64,000 nt of DNA, taken from positions 1 to 64,000 of the forward strand of contig CAVUAI010000048.1 of NCBI GenBank assembly GCA_963739385.1. The letters run 5' to 3'. Under the pieces are notes generated by a model, which made no database searches, was not told the origin of the DNA, and saw only the letters and a program-made list of their open reading frames with translations. This document shows, one piece after another, positions 1 to 9,169 of the stretch (positions within the stretch are counted from its first letter, which is position 1; the number at the start of each line of letters is the position of its first letter). The DNA comes from VAZQ01 sp963739385. GTDB lineage: Bacteria; Pseudomonadota; Alphaproteobacteria; Rhizobiales; Xanthobacteraceae. The position numbers were made by a program, and so were the translations under genes.

Positions 1-1285
1 CGCCGACGAGCGGCTGCAAGGCGACCTGAAATTCATGCAGCGTGAGCACGTGATCCGACCCGGGCACCATCAGATGAGAGATGAAGGGCGACATAATCCC
101 GGTCGTGAGAAACACGAGGAAATTCATAACGCCGGCCGCCGTCCCTTTCACCTGAGGCGGGTTCGCCTCCTTCATCATGGAGAACGGGATCATCGCGGCG
201 CCGGAGGCGATGCCGAGTACCAGCGCCACCGAATAGCGCGGGAAGGTACCCGCCGGCACGTAGATGGCGACTAGTCCGGCGGCGAGCATGACAAATGCCC
301 CGGCGATCAGCACGGGCTTGCGGCGTCCCATCCGATCGGCGATGTAGCCGAGCAGCGGACAGCCGATGACCCATCCGACCGGCACCATGAAGGCTTCCGA
401 GGCGGCATCGGCCATGGACATGTGCTGGCCGTCGTGGAGAAAGGCCGTGGCCCAAACCAGAGCGCCGATCGTGGTCGGGACAAAGAGCAGGCCGCCGATG
501 ATGCCGGCGAGCCAGCTCTGGGGGTTGCCGAAGACGGTCCGGAACGGCTGCAGCACGCTCGCCAGCGACAGCGCGCCATGATGCTCGGCGCTGTCGCCTT
601 TGTCGCGCGGCATGACGATCCAGGTCGCGAGCGCCAGCACGAAGCCCATGACCATGAAGCCGATCCAGACCTCCTGCCAGTCGACACGGAAGCTGCCGGC
701 GGGATCAATCGCCAGGTGGACGGGTTTGGTCCCGAACGCCGCCCCGGCCATGCCGAGGGCCTGCGTGAGGCCAAGGAAAATCGCTAGCATGCGTGCCGGA
801 AGATAGCGGGCCGCGACATAGGACGCGCCGATAAATCCGAAGATCGCACCGATAGCCTGCAGGACGAAGCCCACCATGCCGGCGGCGAGGCTGCCCTGAG
901 CGAAGATAAGGCAGCCGATGCCGACCACCGCGATTCCGAGGGGAATGGTCTGACGGGGGCCGTAGCGGTCGAGCAGCAATCCGGCGACCAGCGCCATCAG
1001 GGCATACGCGACGTAATACGCCGAGATCAGCCCGCCGAGATAGTTGCCGCCCCACGCTGCGACCAGGTCTTGCTGCATCACGCCCGGAGCGGAACGCACG
1101 GCGTACTGGTAGAAGTAGAAGATCGCGCACAGCAGCCAGGCCAGAACGTAGAGCGCCCTCAGGTCGCGGGGCGGCGCGGCGGCGCTGTGCGTAACCCGGC
1201 TGGGCAAAGAGCCAAGCGGCCCCTGAACCCGCAACAGTTCCTGGCGATCTCGCGGGTGTACCTGTGCAACCATTTCGTCGGCCAT
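1..1285 (-). CDS. MFS transporter (C-terminus cut by window edge)
   Basis: Twelve-helix-type major facilitator, 428 codons visible, running off base 1 with no stop. It starts at ATG 1285 behind a GGAG ribosome-binding site. The N-terminal cytoplasmic tail of about 45 residues is followed by the first helix (WLLCAIFYFYQY) and the typical MFS loop after helix 2 (LLLDRYGPRQ). The second half repeats this as IADRMGRRKP, and the MKEANPPQVKGTAAG segment is characteristic of metabolite-importing MFS families. The gene lies 63 bp downstream of pyruvate decarboxylase on the same strand, so it is probably co-transcribed and may move a pyruvate-related carboxylate or fermentation product. The substrate cannot be read from the sequence. 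Probably only about 20 residues are missing. Confidence 0.88.
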   Translation of the reverse strand, partial: MADEMVAQVHPRDRQELLRVQGPLGSLPSRVTHSAAAPPRDLRALYVLAWLLCAIFYFYQYAVRSAPGVMQQDLVAAWGGNYLGGLISAYYVAYALMALVAGLLLDRYGPRQTIPLGIAVVGIGCLIFAQGSLAAGMVGFVLQAIGAIFGFIGASYVAARYLPARMLAIFLGLTQALGMAGAAFGTKPVHLAIDPAGSFRVDWQEVWIGFMVMGFVLALATWIVMPRDKGDSAEHHGALSLASVLQPFRTVFGNPQSWLAGIIGGLLFVPTTIGALVWATAFLHDGQHMSMADAASEAFMVPVGWVIGCPLLGYIADRMGRRKPVLIAGAFVMLAAGLVAIYVPAGTFPRYSVALVLGIASGAAMIPFSMMKEANPPQVKGTAAGVMNFLVFLTTGIMSPFISHLMVPGSDHVLTLHEFQVALQPLVG

Positions 1286-1348
1286 GATCCTACTCCAATC
1301 GTTAAGGGGCCGCGGGGAATACCGAGACGCGTCGGATCCGCGGAAATG

Positions 1349-3034
1349 TCATTGCGGACGCGGCGGGCGCGCATTCGCCGTGGCAACCAGATGACCCCAG
1401 GAGATCAGCTCTGGCGTGCAGTCGTTGCGATCGATGACACATTCGATCAGCGTCGGCCCCTCGCGGTTCGCAAGCGCGACCTTGATGGCTTCGGCGAGCT
1501 CGCGGCCATTCTTGGCGCTCAGGCCGCGGCCATGACCGTCCTCAGCGTTGAACACATTGATCAGTCCGGCGTAGTCCCAGTTCTTGATGTTGTTGTAGGG
1601 GCCGTCGTGGATCTCGACCTCGATCGTGTATCCACGATTGTTGATCAGGAAGATGATGACCGGCAGCTTTTGCCGGATCATTTGCGCCACTTCCTGTGCT
1701 GTGAGCTGGAAGGAGCCATCGCCGATCATGGCAATGACCCGACGATGCGGCGCGCCGAGCGTATAGCCGAAAACGGCGGGAACGGACCAGCCAATATGGC
1801 CCCATTGCATCTCGCTCTCGAAGCGCGCTCCGCCGGGGAGCGTTAGCTGCATGCCGTTGAACCAGGAATCGCCAGTTTCGACGAAGACCGTACCCTCGGA
1901 GGTCACGAGTGGCCGGATCTGTCGAACAATCTCGGCCCGTGTGAGTTGGGCATCAGGTTTGGCAACCTTTTCCGGCGCGCGCTCGTATCGGATGCGTCCA
2001 TATTCGATCATCGTCGCGTCGCGCTTCTCGACTTTGCGGGCGAGCGCCGAGAGGAAGTCACGCAGATGGATTTGACTGAACTGGTGCCCAGCCATTTGCA
2101 CACTGGTCATGTCGGCGGTTAGTACCCCTGGTCCGCTGGGCATCGCGGTCCACCCCACGGTCGAATAGTCATTGAAGATGGTCCCGAGACACAGCACGGC
2201 GTCGGACCAGTCCACGATCTCGCGCGCGCCGGGGGAGCTGATCTCGCCCCAGTAAATGCCCACGAACTGCGGGTGGTCCTCCGGGAAGAAGCTCTTGGCT
2301 GCAGCCATGACCGCGACAGAACAGCCAAGTGCGTCAGCAAGCTCGATGGCCGCCTTCTCCGCACCCGCGGCGCGCAGCTTGCTGCCGATCAGCAGCACCG
2401 GCTTCTGCTTGCCGTGCAGGAAATCCGCCGCCGCCTCCACCGCGCTTCTCAGTGCCAAGGGGTTGCTCGGTTCCTCGCCGACGACTGCGCTGATCGGCCC
2501 CGGCGCCGCGCAGGGAGCCCCGGCGATATTGCACGCGATTTCGATATAAGCGGGCTTCTTTTCGCGCAATGCCGTGCGGATCGCTTGGTCGATCTTGTCG
2601 GGCGCCTCGTCGGGGGACGTGATCGCAACGGCAGCGCACGTGAGCTTTTTCGCGATCTCCAGCTGATAGGAGAAATCGTGGGTGCCGAGCGTATGATGAA
2701 GCAGATGGTTCGCGGCCCGGTCGTTGCTGTTGGGTGCGCCGGACACCAGAATGACGGGCAGATTTTCGGCGTAAGCGCCGCCGATCGCATTGAAGGCCGA
2801 GAGCGCGCCGACGCTGAAGGTGACGACCGCAGCAGCTGCACCCCGCGCCCGGGCATAGCCCTCGGCGCTGAAGCCGCAATTCAACTCGTTGCTGCAATAG
2901 ATTTGCTCCAAGTTTTTGTTGGTCAAGAGCTGATCGAGCAGGGCGAGATTGTAGTCACCCGCAACTGCGAAATGGTGCTTCAGACCAATTTGAGAAAACC
3001 GCGCTGCAAGATAGCTACCAACCGTGTACTGCAT
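1349..3034 (-). CDS. pdc: pyruvate decarboxylase (ThDP-dependent)
   Basis: 561 aa, full length. It decarboxylates pyruvate to acetaldehyde in the cytosol. The sequence is strikingly like Zymomonas Pdc throughout. The VAGDYN motif places Asp27, NELNCGF places the ThDP-activating Glu50, the LLHHTLG motif gives the catalytic His113/His114 pair, and SEMQWGHIGWS is conserved. The ThDP/Mg binding motif GDGSFQLTAQEV..LINN is intact, followed by YTIEVEIHDGPYNNI, which carries the second active-site Glu. Indolepyruvate decarboxylases are relatives, but the N-terminal and HH motifs fit the bacterial Pdc group best. The MFS gene follows in the same direction. Two 11-bp direct repeats sit about 35 bp upstream of the start. 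True Pdc is rare in bacteria. Confidence 0.93.
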   Translation of the reverse strand: MQYTVGSYLAARFSQIGLKHHFAVAGDYNLALLDQLLTNKNLEQIYCSNELNCGFSAEGYARARGAAAAVVTFSVGALSAFNAIGGAYAENLPVILVSGAPNSNDRAANHLLHHTLGTHDFSYQLEIAKKLTCAAVAITSPDEAPDKIDQAIRTALREKKPAYIEIACNIAGAPCAAPGPISAVVGEEPSNPLALRSAVEAAADFLHGKQKPVLLIGSKLRAAGAEKAAIELADALGCSVAVMAAAKSFFPEDHPQFVGIYWGEISSPGAREIVDWSDAVLCLGTIFNDYSTVGWTAMPSGPGVLTADMTSVQMAGHQFSQIHLRDFLSALARKVEKRDATMIEYGRIRYERAPEKVAKPDAQLTRAEIVRQIRPLVTSEGTVFVETGDSWFNGMQLTLPGGARFESEMQWGHIGWSVPAVFGYTLGAPHRRVIAMIGDGSFQLTAQEVAQMIRQKLPVIIFLINNRGYTIEVEIHDGPYNNIKNWDYAGLINVFNAEDGHGRGLSAKNGRELAEAIKVALANREGPTLIECVIDRNDCTPELISWGHLVATANARPPRPQ

Positions 3035-3069
3035 GGAAACAACTCCGTGATTGAGGCGGGCAATCGCCG

Positions 3070-3096
3070 CGAGGGTTTGTCACCACGAGGGTTTGT
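3070..3096 (-). promoter_or_regulatory. pair of 11-bp direct repeats upstream of pdc, possible operator
   Basis: The 11-mer CGAGGGTTTGT occurs at 3070-3080 and again at 3086-3096, a 16-bp period, 36-62 bp upstream of the pdc start codon. Tandem direct repeats at this distance could bind a regulator of the pdc-MFS pair. No regulator gene is adjacent and no clear -35/-10 pair could be assigned, so this is an inference from position and repetition only. Confidence 0.35.
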
Positions 3097-3521
3097 GATT
3101 GCAACCTAAGCCGAGTCACGCGCGGGACCGAGTAAAGGGAAACAAACTTCAGCAAATCATGAGAAAGGGGAGCGGATTGAGCGGCATCCGCGTCACTTCC
3201 TAAACGCCCGACCGTTCCGCCGGTGCATTGCGATCACACCGAATGAACCGTGCCAATTTCAGCATTGTGTCGAAGTCGCCGGAGTTCACCGAGCAGTGAC
3301 CGACGCAGGCGAGATCAGGGGTGTTCGGCGTACTTGATTGCTGCGTCGTCGTCGCAGCCGGCCAGAAATCGACGGCTCCGTACTGGATCCGATCGCTTAT
3401 GGGTGGGTGCTTGCAATTCGGCTATCGAACAGGACGGTGTGGCAGTGCGGCCGGCTTGCGGGGGGAAGGCAGGCCGGCCGCGAGCGAACCCGGGGTGGGG
3501 GCGCCGGGCACGCGATCATGT
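3097..3521. other. intergenic stretch without a recognisable gene
   Basis: About 425 bp between the pdc upstream region and the next small frame. Short frames occur on both strands but none has family resemblance, signal peptide or ribosome-binding site. Nothing supportable is seen. Confidence 0.5.
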
Positions 3522-3794
3522 TCACTGCATTCGTCTAGCGATCGTGATGGTTGGCATGTCCCTGGCATGCGCTTCCGCTCCGGATCGATACGGCTTGGCC
3601 GCATCCCTCCTGCAGTAGAATCTGTGAAAATTGAAATCGTCGTCCTGCGGCACGCAGTATTGAACTGAAAGGGTCGACGGTTCGCCCGCAGGCGTGGTTA
3701 CTACCGGCAGTCCAGGCACCCCTCCGAGCGCGTGTATGCCGACCAGTGCGATGCTCAACGCGTGTTGCAGTATTGCGGTTTTCACCTTTGCCAC
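3522..3794 (-). CDS. possible small secreted protein, 90 aa
   Basis: The frame encodes an N-terminus (MAKVKTAILQ then a run of A, L, I and V) that could be a weak signal peptide. The middle contains two cysteines in the context YCVPQDDDFNFHRFYC. Paired cysteines after a leader are common in small rhizobial periplasmic proteins, but no named family is recognised. The tail beyond the second cysteine is unremarkable. It could equally be a chance frame; the start is uncertain. Confidence 0.3.
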   Translation of the reverse strand: MAKVKTAILQHALSIALVGIHALGGVPGLPVVTTPAGEPSTLSVQYCVPQDDDFNFHRFYCRRDAAKPYRSGAEAHARDMPTITIARRMQ

Positions 3795-3877
3795 CGTTGC
3801 TCAACCAGTTTCGTGTTGCTCGACCAATAAGCCGGCGCTGAAGCTGCCTCGGCTAACCCCTTGCAGCTCAAGCGCTG

Positions 3878-4279
3878 TCATTCCAGCTGGCCGTGGTCGG
3901 CCATGCAGGCTTTGTAAACGAACTGCCTGCTGCCGGTCTTTGTCCCTTCATATGGGTCATGCGTGTCGCTCCTCTCCATAAGATTGCACTCGCGGAGGGC
4001 TTGCTCCCGTGCCGTGTTCGCATTTTGCGCGTTGGCGGCCTGGACGGAAGTCGACATCGTCAGAAGTGCGCCAAGGCTGATCCCGACCGCGAGGATCTTC
4101 GCCGGCCTTAGCGCAATGGCGGCGGCTTGCGGCCCACGCCGGATCGTCTTGACGATTGTGCCGTGCTTCCGACTGGCTCGCGCCGACCAAATGTTTGCGA
4201 CCATGAGCGGCAGCGCAGCTTGGAAGAGCAACTCAGCAGCAATCAGCGTTTTCGGCAAAGCAGTGATGAACTTGTTCAT
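3878..4279 (-). CDS. small Cys-containing exported protein, function unknown
   Basis: 133 aa as drawn. The C-terminal half has the pattern ALRECNLMERSDTHDP ... GSRQFVYKACMADHGQ. That spacing of two cysteines around an ME.D segment is recurrent in short periplasmic proteins of Bradyrhizobium-like bacteria. The N-terminal half contains two hydrophobic stretches: LIAAELLFQAALPLMVANIW and ILAVGISLGALLTMSTSVQA, the latter ending like a signal-peptide cleavage region (VQA-AN). The mature domain may therefore start near residue 80 and the true start may be internal. No biochemical role is known to me. Confidence 0.55.
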   Translation of the reverse strand: MNKFITALPKTLIAAELLFQAALPLMVANIWSARASRKHGTIVKTIRRGPQAAAIALRPAKILAVGISLGALLTMSTSVQAANAQNANTAREQALRECNLMERSDTHDPYEGTKTGSRQFVYKACMADHGQLE

Positions 4280-4927
4280 GATGCGTCTCCATCTTGATCG
4301 ATGGAGACTCGTTACACCGCATCGTCGAGCATGCCGAATGAAGCGTGCAAAACTTGTGCTAATGTTTGCGAAGAAGCGTCCGGTGACCTATTCGTCCCGC
4401 TCGGGTTGGAACACTGGCTCGTCAATTCTCAGTGGATCGAACTCGCGTTCGGTCTGATTTGCTGAAATTTGCCAGAGTTTGTTCGGCTCCGTGGTCGAAC
4501 GCCGCTACATGATGAGCGGAAATAGGCGCCGAAACCCTGGCTTCCGAAGAATGGACCTATCGACTCAAACAAGCGACGAGCCGCTCGGAATAGCCGCCGC
4601 GCTCTGGGCTGACAGGCGCGGCAATAACTCTCGTTTCTCGGCCACGAAGCGCCCGTCGAGCGATGCATCGGCCGAGCACCATGCCCGGATATTCGGAGTA
4701 TCGCTCGCGGCGGTGTCGGCGGCTTGCCTGGTTCTCAACGTGGCATCTCCGTCGACCCGCGTCTGTCAGCCGTCTGACCGCGACTTTGTCACCACCGGCA
4801 CGAACCCAATATCTGCCTCGAGCCGCGTCGTTGCTGCGCCGGAAGGCGGTTCGCGCGCGGAGCCATTCGAAACGATCCGTTCGAAGGAGTGCGCAACGAA
4901 CGAGGGTCGCGAGGAGCCCGGCTACTG
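4280..4927. other. intergenic region upstream of the FUSC operon, no clear gene
   Basis: About 650 bp between two outward-facing genes. A 149-codon frame (4479-4928) overlaps the FUSC start by a TGATG but has no recognisable domain, signal or composition of a real protein. The region most likely carries the promoters of both neighbours. No terminator or operator could be assigned. Confidence 0.45.
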
Positions 4928-6937
4928 ATGAAGGCCGCTGTCGCAAGTTTGCCGTTGCGCAACCGGCTCCTGAAAAGGCCGGATTGGCTCGAACGCGAGA
5001 CAGTCGTTGGGCTGGTCTTTTCCTTCAAGACCTTTGCGGCCTCGTTATTGGCGCTGTTCATTGCGTTCTGGGCGGCGCTCGATGACCCCAGATGGGCGGT
5101 GCTGACGGTTTTCGTCGTGTCGCAGCCGGACAGCGGTCTCGTTGTCGCCAAGAGCTTCTACCGCATGCTCGGCACCGTCGCAGGGGTGCTCGTTTCGATT
5201 GCTCTCGTCTTTGCATTCGCCCAGTACGGCGAGCTGTTCTTGGCATCCCTCGCCGCGTGGATCGCTTTCTGCTGTTTCGCTGCGCGTACGACGCGCAATT
5301 TCGCCTCCTATGGTTTCCAGCTGGCGGGCTACACCGTGGCCATCGTCGGTCTCCCCGCTGCCCTCGAGCCCAGCGGGGCTTATCCGCTCATCGTAGCGCG
5401 CTTCACGGAGATCTCGCTTGGGATCGGTTGCGCCGCGCTCGTCAGTCGTTTGTTCTTCGTGCGCGAGCTGAGGCCGAAAGTCGTCGCGCTCGTGCATGAT
5501 CTGACGCGTCGCGCCGACCACTTTGCAGCCCTTGCGATCGATCCCGCGGCTGACCGGGGGTGCATCGCCGACGAGCGCGCTCAGCTCACCAAGGACTTTG
5601 TCGCGGTCGAGGCAATGCAGCAGTCGGCATTTTTCGAGAGCGCCGACGCTCGTCTTCACTACAACGCCCGGCGAGAGTTGCGGGACGCCGCGGTGGAGCT
5701 TTGTGCGGTTGTGGAGGGGGCCGAGGCGCGCCGTGTTGGCCCGGCGCCGCATCCTGCGACCACAAGTCTACGGGGATTGATCTGCGATGCGAATGACACG
5801 CCTGCCGGAAACGGCGCGGTGGTGTCGACGCTCGTACGCGCCGCAGATGAGCAAGCCGTCGCGCGTGCGCGCGCGCGACTTCGGCAATCCGTGACGGCGT
5901 TCGAGCGAGGCGAGGATCTGCCAGCGCCGGATGCCGCTGACGACTTTTGGCCGGATCCCGTAGGCGCGGCCCTGAGTGCGATCCGCGCCGTGCTCGCAAT
6001 CGCTATCACATCCGCCTTCTGGTTCGTGACGGCCTGGCCGAATGGTCCGACCGCAGTGGTCGTCGCCGCGGTCGTGTGCACGCTGTTCGCGACAATGCAG
6101 CAGCCGGATAAAATCGCCCTGGCTTGCGCCGCAACCGTGCTTGTAGCGGCGGCGCCGGTTTTTGTGACCCAGTTCTACTTCATACCATTGGCGGTAGACT
6201 TTCTCTCGTTGGCGGTGGCGCTCGCGCCCCTGCTGCTGACATGCGGCTACATTCTCGCGCAGCCTGGAATCGGGCCGCTGGGCATGCTGTCGGCTGTCTA
6301 CTTCACGTATGCGTCAGAGATCAACAACGTCATGAGCTACGACGCGGTCGCATTTCTCAATTCCTCGTTTGCTGTCCTGGTGGGAATCGGAGTTGGGGTT
6401 GTGCTGTTCGCGGCCTTCTTCCCCGAGACCCCGGCGCATGCGAGCCGGCGCTTTCGCCGGCAGATGCTCCTCCATCTGAGCCGCCTCGCCAGTGCCAGCC
6501 GGCCCGACGTTCGATCTTATGAGCGCGCCCTGTGCGAACGGCTCTGGACAATACTTGCCCGTCTCAAAGACGAGCATGCCGGCGCGCACCAGTGCTTAGT
6601 CGGCGCAGTTGCCGGTCTCTCCGCTGGACAAGCGATCGGCCGGCTGAGGACGGCTATTGACGCGGGCATGCTTGCGCCCGCAATCGCTACCAAGGGCTCG
6701 GACCTGCTCGACCGGCTGTCGCGGATCCTTCTTCATCCCTCGCCGGCGAAATTCGTCAAAGCGGCGTGGGCGGCACGTGCGCTTCGGCGCGATGCCCTCG
6801 CCGCGGCGCGGGTCACGAACACACCAGAGGAAATCGAGGCATTGGGCGACGTGTTGGTCGGAGCCGAGTCGCTTCGCTCTGATCTCATGAGGGCTCGCGT
6901 GCTCATGCAGGAGGACCGGAATGTTCTCCGAAATTGA
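4928..6937 (+). CDS. FUSC family aromatic-acid efflux inner-membrane protein (AaeB-like)
   Basis: 669 aa inner-membrane protein. FUSC proteins (fusaric acid resistance, AaeB) export aromatic carboxylic acids together with a periplasmic adaptor. The first membrane block (about residues 15-180) holds the family's hallmark segment ALDDPRWAVLTVFVVSQPDS. A second hydrophobic block at about 340-500 is the duplicated half, and soluble regions follow each block. A GTG lies at 4889 but its AAGGA would abut the start codon, so ATG 4928 behind GAGGAG is preferred. It overlaps the DUF1656 gene by 17 bp, and a HlyD-type adaptor follows, exactly the aaeB-aaeX-aaeA arrangement. The substrate is inferred from family only. 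Confidence 0.9.
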   Translation: MKAAVASLPLRNRLLKRPDWLERETVVGLVFSFKTFAASLLALFIAFWAALDDPRWAVLTVFVVSQPDSGLVVAKSFYRMLGTVAGVLVSIALVFAFAQYGELFLASLAAWIAFCCFAARTTRNFASYGFQLAGYTVAIVGLPAALEPSGAYPLIVARFTEISLGIGCAALVSRLFFVRELRPKVVALVHDLTRRADHFAALAIDPAADRGCIADERAQLTKDFVAVEAMQQSAFFESADARLHYNARRELRDAAVELCAVVEGAEARRVGPAPHPATTSLRGLICDANDTPAGNGAVVSTLVRAADEQAVARARARLRQSVTAFERGEDLPAPDAADDFWPDPVGAALSAIRAVLAIAITSAFWFVTAWPNGPTAVVVAAVVCTLFATMQQPDKIALACAATVLVAAAPVFVTQFYFIPLAVDFLSLAVALAPLLLTCGYILAQPGIGPLGMLSAVYFTYASEINNVMSYDAVAFLNSSFAVLVGIGVGVVLFAAFFPETPAHASRRFRRQMLLHLSRLASASRPDVRSYERALCERLWTILARLKDEHAGAHQCLVGAVAGLSAGQAIGRLRTAIDAGMLAPAIATKGSDLLDRLSRILLHPSPAKFVKAAWAARALRRDALAAARVTNTPEEIEALGDVLVGAESLRSDLMRARVLMQEDRNVLRN

Positions 6938-7124
6938 TGTGCTTGGCGCCTTCGTGCCGGCGCTCGCTCTCTGGTTCGTGGTTGCCCTGGCGGTCTTCGT
7001 CGCCACCGATGCGCTGCTGACCGCGGCGCGGGTCTACCGCCTGTTCTGGTATACGCCGCTCGTCCGCGTCGCTCTGTTCGTTTATTTCTTTTGCGGAATC
7101 GCGATGATCGCGAGCATGCGCTGA
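6921..7124 (+). CDS. DUF1656 small membrane protein (AaeX-like)
   Basis: 67 aa with two hydrophobic helices (ALALWFVVALAVFVATDALL and VALFVYFFCGIAMI) and the short N-terminus MFSEIDVLGAFVP typical of DUF1656. These proteins are almost always encoded between a FUSC transporter and its HlyD-like partner, as here. The start codon lies inside the end of the FUSC gene, so translation is probably coupled. The role in the efflux complex is unknown. Confidence 0.88.
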   Translation: MFSEIDVLGAFVPALALWFVVALAVFVATDALLTAARVYRLFWYTPLVRVALFVYFFCGIAMIASMR

Positions 7125-7134
7125 GGAGCTACCG

Positions 7135-8046
7135 ATGCTGACGGTCGTACGTGTATTGCTGACCCTCATCTTGCTCGCTGTAGCCGGTTTTCTCGGCTAC
7201 GACATGGCCAGCTACTATCTCTACTCGCCCTGGACCAGAGATGCGCGCGTCCGCGCCGATGTGGTCACGGTTGCTCCGGACGTATCCGGTTACGTCGATG
7301 ATATTCGCGTGCGGAACGATCAATTCGTGCACAAGGGCGACGTCCTGTTCATCATCGATCAGGACCGCTACCGACTGGCGCTCGCCGACGCCGAAGCCGC
7401 GCTCGCGGTGAAGCACGCTCAGTATCTCATGTTGCGCGATCAATACGAGCGGCGCTCGAAGCTCTCCCCCGGGTACACCATCACTGTCGAGAATCTCGAC
7501 AACGCGCGCCGGCAGTCGGAATCGGCAGCCGCCAGCTACCAGCAGGCGATTGCTTCACGCGACACCGCTACTCTAAACCTGAACCGAACCGAAGTGCGGG
7601 CGGCAGTCAATGGTTTCATCACCAATCTCAATCTTGCAAAGGGCACGTATGCCTCGCAGGGAAAGCCGGTGATGGCCCTGATCGACAGCAACTCGTATCG
7701 CGTCGAGGGATATTTCGAGGAAACCAAAATCCCCCACATCAAAGCCGGCGACGCTGCCGAGGTCCACCTGATGGACGGATCCCCTGCGCTGCAAGGAACG
7801 GTCTCGAGCATAGCAAGAGGCATCACGGACCAGGATAACAAGGATGGTCCACAGCTCCTCTCTTCCGTCAATCCCACCTTCACCTGGGTGCGACTGGCAC
7901 AGCGCATTCCTGTCAGCGTCCATCTCACGCACGTGCCGCCCGGCGTGTTGGTCAGCGCCGGAATGACCTGCACGGTCATCATGAAGGACGGCATGCAACC
8001 CCGTATCGGCGCTAGTATGAAGTATCTGATAGCAACGATGTTTTGA
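7135..8046 (+). CDS. HlyD-family periplasmic adaptor (AaeA-like)
   Basis: 303 aa membrane-fusion protein that would link the FUSC pump to an outer-membrane channel. An N-terminal anchor helix (TLILLAVAGFLGYDMA) is followed by YLYSPWTRDARVRAD, characteristic of the AaeA/EmrA-like group. Then come the lipoyl half-motif APDVSGYVDDIRV, a coiled-coil hairpin (about residues 75-145) and the second lipoyl half with NLNRTEVRAAVNGFI. It starts 10 bp after the DUF1656 stop and is the last gene of the operon. No outer-membrane factor gene is nearby, so a TolC homologue elsewhere must be used. Confidence 0.9.
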   Translation: MLTVVRVLLTLILLAVAGFLGYDMASYYLYSPWTRDARVRADVVTVAPDVSGYVDDIRVRNDQFVHKGDVLFIIDQDRYRLALADAEAALAVKHAQYLMLRDQYERRSKLSPGYTITVENLDNARRQSESAAASYQQAIASRDTATLNLNRTEVRAAVNGFITNLNLAKGTYASQGKPVMALIDSNSYRVEGYFEETKIPHIKAGDAAEVHLMDGSPALQGTVSSIARGITDQDNKDGPQLLSSVNPTFTWVRLAQRIPVSVHLTHVPPGVLVSAGMTCTVIMKDGMQPRIGASMKYLIATMF

Positions 8047-8479
8047 GGCTCGGCCAGCGATCATTGTTCGATGGTTAGGGTCAGTCTTCTTGGTCGGTTC
8101 TCAATCGCGGTCACAAAGCGGTGCGCGATGCTCGACGACTTGCCGATCCGCACCCGGTTTTCTCGGCCGCGGATTGGAAGATCGCATTCATCGAATCTGC
8201 AGCAGGCACGTTTCGGTATTCTCTTCCAGGCGGCGTCAGCTAGTGTGGCGGAGCGACGCGGGGCTGGAATCGCGACCTGATGCGCATCGCGGTGCAGGTG
8301 TTCCCAAGTCAGGCCATGGACGCGCCGATCCCGGGCCGCTGAGCGCAGAAGCTCGCGCCACGAGGCAGGTTTGGCGCGAGCCGGTCAGCAATGCTTAGCG
8401 GTAAGCTTGGCAAGGGACACCTTTTGTAGGAGTGACTAGGGTTGCAGTCGTAGCGTCCAAACGATCTGGTAGAGAGGCA
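8047..8479. other. intergenic, with a possible short gene remnant
   Basis: No intact gene. From about 8162 to 8241 one frame reads SAADWKIAFIESAAGTFRY and ends at TAG, which looks protein-like but is too short to assign. It may be the 3' end of a lost gene. The rest shows nothing recognisable. Confidence 0.35.
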
Positions 8480-8933
8480 ATGGGTATTTCTTTTCGCCCG
8501 GCTCGCGCGGGATTTTGACTATTGCGCGTCTCTCTATTTCGCCGGAATGGACACAACAATTCGAGAATTGAGCCTGGACAAGGCCGCTCACGTCACCAAC
8601 TTCCGACAGCAATGGGATTTGGCGCAGGTTCGAATAATCACTGTCGGCGGGGCTGATGTTGGCTGGTTGCAGGGCACAACATGCGATGATGCGTTTTTTC
8701 TCGCGCAGCTCTTTGTAGACGGTTGTTTCCAACGCCAGGGTATTGGCACTGAGGTGATGAAGCAAATCATGAATGAAGCCGCACGCGCGGACCAAGCGGT
8801 GATTCTAGGTGTGGTCAAGACCAATCCCGCGTTGCGGCTTTATCAGCAACTCGGATTCCGCATCACGCATGAGGATAATCGCAAGTTCTACATGAGACGC
8901 CAACCTGACACTGCCCCGTCAAATCCAATCTGA
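8480..8933 (+). pseudogene. GNAT N-acetyltransferase gene with a one-base frameshift near its start
   Basis: The main frame (from 8511) reads DFDYCASLYFAGMD, then a GNAT core with the acetyl-CoA motif FVDGCFQRQGIGTEVM and the C-terminal NPALRLYQQLGFRI. The conserved N-terminus MGISFRPARA is encoded from ATG 8480 but in a different phase. One extra G in the GCGCGGG run at 8505-8511 explains the shift. As sequenced, only an N-truncated product from ATG 8547 (128 aa) is possible, lacking the first beta strand and helix. The substrate of this acetyltransferase group is unknown. The break could be a sequencing error. Confidence 0.7.
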
Positions 8934-8963
8934 GAAAGGACCCGGCACCAGCGGCCGCCGGCT

Positions 8964-9169
8964 GTGGAGCACGAGCGGAGAAAGATACGCCCCAAGAAGG
9001 CTACAGCCGCCAAGCTGCGCTCCTGGCGCGTCGCCATCCTCCGCAACCGCTCTCACTACCTGGTGATGTACGGGCACCCGACGAGAAGGCTGCCGAAGCC
9101 GTCGCGGCTGTCGAGTTCAAGCTGAGCGACGATCAGCGCAAGCGCGTCGTGGCGCAGCAGCGGGAGTAG
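8964..9169 (+). pseudogene. small conserved rhizobial protein, frameshifted
   Basis: Starting at GTG 8964 the frame gives KLRSWRVAILRNRSHYL, then breaks. The adjacent frame continues VRAPDEKAAEAVAAVEFKLS and ends QQRE with TAG at 9167. Together these make an approximately 68-residue protein of a type I recognise from Bradyrhizobium-like genomes (SWRV.ilRnR...DEKAAEA). A single missing base around 9060 (CTGG-TGAT) accounts for the break. The function is unknown. Confidence 0.55.

Noticed and set aside
4479..4928. 149-codon frame overlapping the FUSC start
   Set aside because: No domain, no leader, composition unlike neighbouring genes; overlap with ATG 4928 seems coincidental.
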